The translations under genes and the position numbers were made by a program. Below the pieces are notes generated by a model. It saw only the letters and a program-made list of their open reading frames with translations, searched no databases and had not been told where the DNA came from. From Bradysia coprophila (taxonomy: Eukaryota > Arthropoda > Insecta > Diptera > Sciaridae): a stretch of DNA of 64,000 nucleotides. The stretch spans positions 806,001 to 870,000 of the forward strand of contig NW_023503632.1 of NCBI RefSeq assembly GCF_014529535.1. Reading direction: 5' to 3'. Position 1 is the first letter of the stretch. Each line of letters opens with the position of its first letter. This document shows positions 60,266 through 64,000 of the stretch, one piece after another.

Positions 60266-61196
60266 TTAAAGTAAAATTAAAAGTGGAAGACTCAGTAGAA
60301 TCACAGTTCCAATAAGCAAGAAGCAACAGATTGTTCTGCCTATACCACGATCACCGATCCTGCCACACTTTGTGTCCACGAAGAACATTAAAAACTGAAA
60401 AATAACAACAAAATTCTGTGCAATTCATAGACAGGGAATGACTAACAGGAATGGCTTACTGCAGAATAACCAGCGTAAATCAGAATGGCCTTCGTTCGAG
60501 GATCCATGTCAGTCGAATTGAAGATCTCCAACTTATTTCCACTTGAATTGCTGCCGGATCTTGCTAATCGTCCGAGAGTAACTCCACGGTGGCTAAAAAT
60601 GAATTCCTCGGCATTTGGCTTGCAACATCCGAAACCGCATTCCACGCAACAGCCACATCCACTTCCACCCATATTATTATCCCCAGCACCCTCGAATATT
60701 ACGTCTCCCATTACATTTGTGGCTTGCAATGTTTGACTACACACCAGCTTGTCATCATCTAATCTACCCAAAATTTGATCGCCACTGCTCAATGTTTGTG
60801 TCTGTAACGAACGATATGAATTAAATGGACTGGACCATTCTACGCAAATAATCAAATATTTCTTACTGCTCCCGAACCTATTGATATTAACGCTTCGCCA
60901 CTAGGAGATGTAACTTCTCTGGACGATACGACACGATTGCTACCACTTGCAACTATCATTCGTCCCGTCATGATGCATAAAATTGGATTTTCAGATGAAT
61001 CTCGGATCTGTACTACGTCAGGCACGGTACAACAACCCATGCCATTGGGTGCATGAAAGTGTAATGTCTCATGATTTCCGACAATTCGAACGAACCGATC
61101 GAATCCGGGTGAAATCGATGAAGAAATTGTGTCATCGCCAGTAACACTCGCATAACTTGGTGGTGCTGTTTCTCGTTTCTCCGATGGGCTGTGCAT
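60266..61196 (-). CDS. scramblase-fold-like small membrane protein
   Basis: Minus-strand exons 61196-60867, 60801-60460 and 60394-60266, all phase 0, give 266 residues. The N-terminus has a PPSYAS motif. The middle resembles the phospholipid-scramblase / tubby C-terminal fold: a Cys-rich turn (GCGCCVECGFGCCKPNAEEF) sits where scramblases carry their palmitoylated Cys stretch. STDMDPRTKAILIYAGYSAF fits the family's F-x-DLDxxxKA motif. The C-terminus is one hydrophobic span (about 243-266) and ends shortly after. A membrane-anchored, possibly palmitoylated protein is likely. Scramblase activity itself is not shown, as the sequence is far from PLSCR1. The gene structure is better supported than the function. 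Confidence 0.6.
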
Positions 61197-61398
61197 TGTC
61201 GATGGTTAAATGAGGTAAAAACGTTTTTGTTTTTGTTATTATAGTTACGAGGTAGTTTTGTTTAGGGAGTGGTAAAACTCCACACCCGTCTTAATGTCTT
61301 AATATGACATTAGATTGACGTTTTATAATCTGGGTGAGGCATCGGCTTCTGTCAAAAAATTGGCGCAAAATTTCATTTTTTTTTTTTTTGATGAATGT
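61197..61398. other. upstream of scramblase-like gene / left flank of Gypsy element
   Basis: Non-coding, with a poly-T run next to the LTR start (about 61378-61390). The retroelement lies within about 200 bp of the start codon of the minus-strand gene. Confidence 0.5.
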
Positions 61399-61662
61399 GT
61401 AGTGGTCGTGAACTGAGTCACTACCCCTACGTAACAAGTGTCGAAATGTCAAATAACATCGCATTCTCTTAGTACGAACTCTCTCGTTATATTCGGTTAA
61501 CCGACCGTAATATAACTAGAGCGTATGAGTTACGACGAAGATCTTTATTCACTCGACCACCATAGCGTCAGCATCATTTAAACGAGCTCAATAAATTGTA
61601 ATTAGTAAGTCGAACAGTGGCCTTTCATTTTACGTATTAGATAGGAGTCCGAGACTTCTACA
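61399..61662 (+). repeat. Gypsy 5' LTR
   Basis: 264 bp, beginning TGTAGTGGTC and ending GACTTCTACA, so the terminal TGTAG/CTACA are inverted. The left boundary is inferred from these ends; the partner LTR and target duplication are outside the window. Confidence 0.78.
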
Positions 61663-61663
61663 T

Positions 61664-61677
61664 TGGTGACCCCGACG
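61664..61677 (+). promoter_or_regulatory. primer-binding site, tRNA-Trp type
   Basis: TGGTGACCCCGACG starts 2 nt after the LTR. It complements the 3' end of tRNA-Trp, the primer used by CsRn1-type Gypsy elements. Confidence 0.8.
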
Positions 61678-62739
61678 AACACAGAAAGTTAAATTAAATT
61701 CATTGAGTGAAATTGATATTGAAAAAGTGAAACAAAAGTAATTTTTTGCTGACGCCGACCGGAGACATTTTCATTTGCAATTTGGCCGTTAACTTCAATA
61801 AAACGTGAACTTTGGCTGATCGAACGCTGCGTTCATCATTTGGCCGTTAGTTTTGGCAGAAAGGATTATCCATTCTGATTTAAAGCTAACGTGAGCTAAA
61901 TCCTGGTTGATCGCGAAATAAAATCATCGTTTGGAGCTATCACGAGAGAAAACAACGTGGTCGAGGTCATTCAGAGCAAAGTGGATGTGACAAGACATAG
62001 TATTTGGCTGGCCGTCGATTTTAAGCATTGTGGCGTGTGCTAGCGGAACATTATCACGTCCGTAAAACTGGTCTGCAAGAAGGACGAAATTCATTGGTAC
62101 AAAAAACTTCTACGGTCAAGGTCGTTGGTAGCAGACCATTGGAAATACCAGGCTTTGTTGGTTGGAAATCTCCACAGGTACAAATCCTGTGGGGATAAAA
62201 GGTACGTGACTTAGTCATAAATTCATTGCCACACCGAAATTATATCGTTTGCGTTGAATTGTCGATCGAAAAATCTGGATCTTGGCGCGTAATCTACATT
62301 GTTCGAGAAAATACATAATTCCCGTTGGTTTTGGCGCGTCGATTCCTTTGTTCGGTATCCACACTGGTATTCAACAATCAACAGTTACTCAACGTACCCA
62401 AGACAATCAACTGATAAAATCATTTCATCAGATTGTTCTCATTTCATTTGCATTATATAACGAAACCCATCAATTTCTAAACTAGCTCAAGGTTAGGCAG
62501 CGTTTCGGAATTTAGCTTTTGTTTGATCATCATTTAACGTAGAACATTTTGCTTTCATTTTCGAGATCATTTAATTGATTTTTCTTGGAATTTTAATTTG
62601 AGAATATTCCGAAACGACTGAAAGTTTCCAGTCGAGTTTTTCATGTTTGAGTTGATCATTAGTCTTGTTGAACGGACTGGGTGAGTGCGATTTATTTTTT
62701 CGATTAATTTTTCGACACTTCGCGGTGTAATTATTAAAT
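61678..62739 (+). other. long leader of the Gypsy element
   Basis: About 1.06 kb without a credible gene. TTTGGCCGTTA repeats twice near 61780-61855. The length is unusual for a compact element. Confidence 0.6.
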
Positions 62740-63663
62740 ATGGTTGACGAAAAGGAGTTACAAGGTGAAAATGGTCCAGAACCACAGCCTGATCAAGGGT
62801 TAAAAACTCCAACCGACATTAACGCTCTTATAGTGAAATTGCCAACGTTTTGGGCAAGTAATCCGCGTACTTGGTTTATACAGGCAGAAGCACAATTCTC
62901 GTTAGGTAAAATCACATCTGATGTTAGTAAGTACAATTACGTCGTAGCTACGTTGCCTCAAGACATAGCCGAATCGGTATCGGATATTTTAGAGAATCCC
63001 CCAGCGAGCGATTTGTATAAGAATTTGAAAGACGAGCTTATTGGTCGTCATTCATTGAGTTTGGAAAGCCGGATAAGGAAGTTAACATCCGATGAAGAGA
63101 TCGGCGATAAAAAGCCGTCTGAGTTTTTTAGGACCCTTAAGCGTTTAGCAGGCAACTGCGGTACGGTTGGTGATGAGTTGTTGAAAAAGCTGTGGATGGG
63201 TAGACTTCCTCAGGCGATCAGTGTAGCTCTTATTCCTCAAAAGGACGATGAGATTGGTAACTTGATGAAATTGGCTGACCAAGTGTGGGAAGCAATAAAA
63301 ACAGCTAACATCTCTGCTGTGAGTAATCATCCGGCCGGTCCATCTTCAATCTATGATGAGCTAAAAAGCGAAATTAATTCTCTAAAAATGATGATCGAAA
63401 AGATTTCGTTTGATAGGTCTCGCAATAGGAACAGAAGTCGTTCTCGAAATTGCTCTAATGAAAGCTCGAACAATCACACTCGTTCAAACAGCAATTATCG
63501 CAGAAATCGTTCACGAAGTTCACGGTTCAACCCAAATGGTAGATTCTGCTTTGATCATTTTAAGTTCGGAAAGAGAGCAACGAAGTGTACTAAGCCTTGC
63601 GCATTCGTGGATAAATCCCAAGACACGAGTGTTTCAAGAGACCGAGCGAGTAACCCAAACTAA
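62740..63663 (+). CDS. gag: Gypsy gag polyprotein
   Basis: Capsid protein of the retroelement, 307 codons, ATG 62740. The capsid-like core reads FWASNPRTWFIQAEAQF, VVATLPQDIAESV and LKRLAGNCG, characteristic of CsRn1/Kabuki-type gag. An Arg/Ser/Asn-rich stretch (about 225-270) precedes a Cys/His knuckle-like motif (CFDHFKFGKRATKC). The stop TAA (63661-63663) directly follows the CCCAAAC heptamer. No stop or frameshift interrupts it. Confidence 0.88.
   Translation: MVDEKELQGENGPEPQPDQGLKTPTDINALIVKLPTFWASNPRTWFIQAEAQFSLGKITSDVSKYNYVVATLPQDIAESVSDILENPPASDLYKNLKDELIGRHSLSLESRIRKLTSDEEIGDKKPSEFFRTLKRLAGNCGTVGDELLKKLWMGRLPQAISVALIPQKDDEIGNLMKLADQVWEAIKTANISAVSNHPAGPSSIYDELKSEINSLKMMIEKISFDRSRNRNRSRSRNCSNESSNNHTRSNSNYRRNRSRSSRFNPNGRFCFDHFKFGKRATKCTKPCAFVDKSQDTSVSRDRASNPN
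63654..63660 (+). promoter_or_regulatory. -1 ribosomal frameshift heptamer
   Basis: C CCA AAC in the gag frame is a canonical X XXY YYZ slippery site, and the next codon is the gag stop. Slipping back one base opens the frame that leads to the protease. A downstream stem or pseudoknot was not checked. Confidence 0.65.
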
Positions 63664-64000
63664 AGAGTCCTGCTGTAGACGCGGCTACCAGTGGGATGTT
63701 GTTTAAATCTTGCCGCCTTTTTGTTAGGGATAATAAGAATAAATTGCTGTTTTTAATTGATACCGGAGCTGACGTAAGTGTCATTCCGAAAAGTTTTGTT
63801 AAGTTTTTCAAATTAAACAAAGATTTTCAGCTAACGGCTGCGAACGGTTCGGTGATTAATACGTACGGAAGCAAAGTAGTTGAAGTTGAGTTAGGTTTAA
63901 GGAGGAATTATCCTCACGAGTTTATCCTAGCTGATGTGAACAAACCGATAATAGGAGCAGATTTTCTAGCTAAGCACGGTCTTCTACCGGACTTGAGGAA
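63661..64000 (+). CDS. pol: Gypsy pol, protease start (partial, -1 frame)
   Basis: Open in the -1 frame from the slippery site to the window end. The retropepsin active site is IDTGAD (about 63757), with the following SVIP and the IIGADFL flap-side motif (near 63950). It continues beyond the window, so reverse transcriptase and integrase are not seen. Confidence 0.82.

Larger units (their letters stand above)
61399..64000 (+). mobile_element. Ty3/Gypsy LTR retrotransposon, CsRn1-like, cut by the window edge
   Basis: 5' LTR 61399-61662, primer site complementary to tRNA-Trp, long leader to 62739, gag 62740-63663, then the start of pol with the protease. Reverse transcriptase, integrase and the 3' LTR lie beyond 64000. 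The tRNA-Trp-type primer site and gag style match the CsRn1 clade (family knowledge). Both visible reading frames are intact, so the element may be recent. Confidence 0.9.

Overview
This is a eukaryotic, AT-rich, intron-bearing and repeat-rich window. It is almost certainly from an insect and most likely from a lower dipteran such as a fungus gnat or midge. The gene set is insect-like (a dissatisfaction-type nuclear receptor, a pickpocket channel, swiss cheese, Atg3). Introns are mostly short (about 50-120 nt), and much of the DNA between genes is fold-back elements. The species is an inference; no sequence here names it.

Layout. 301-1768 (+): the 3' part of a dsf-like NR2E nuclear receptor, whose DNA-binding domain lies left of the window. 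1769-18864: a repeat block with no convincing host gene. It holds two long fold-back elements, a TATA-type satellite, a 38-bp minisatellite, a hAT-type MITE with a perfect 8-bp target duplication, and a decayed RTE/jockey non-LTR chimera framed by palindromic CTATTCGCACGCGCGTGCG arrays. 18917-20391 (+): PDSS2-like polyprenyl diphosphate synthase subunit. 21698-24107 (-): a Copia LTR element with intact LTRs, primer site, polypurine tract and target duplication, whose interior is mostly a 289-bp tandem array. 28500-31058 (+): a pickpocket (DEG/ENaC) gene. 34103-51354 (+): the complete swiss cheese / NTE (PNPLA6/7) gene, about 1270 residues, with two interchangeable copies of the exon carrying the catalytic aspartate. 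53201-55265 (+): Atg3. 55399-55833 (+): a possible small two-exon gene. 56363-57487 (-): CBR1-type carbonyl reductase. 60266-61196 (-): a scramblase-fold membrane protein. 61399 to the right edge (+): the 5' half of a Ty3/Gypsy element (CsRn1-like) with a slippery heptamer directly before the gag stop.

The host genes have unrelated jobs (sex-specific neural transcription control, ubiquinone side-chain synthesis, sodium channel, lysophospholipase, autophagy lipidation, carbonyl reduction, membrane protein), so there is no operon-like logic. Exon boundaries were assigned by hand from GT-AG sites, frame continuity and family knowledge. Every junction listed keeps frame, but none is confirmed by transcripts. 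I found no convincing undescribed biological system. The strongest leads are the duplicated swiss cheese exon, the array-bearing Copia derivative, the gag-pol frameshift site and the candidate gene behind Atg3.
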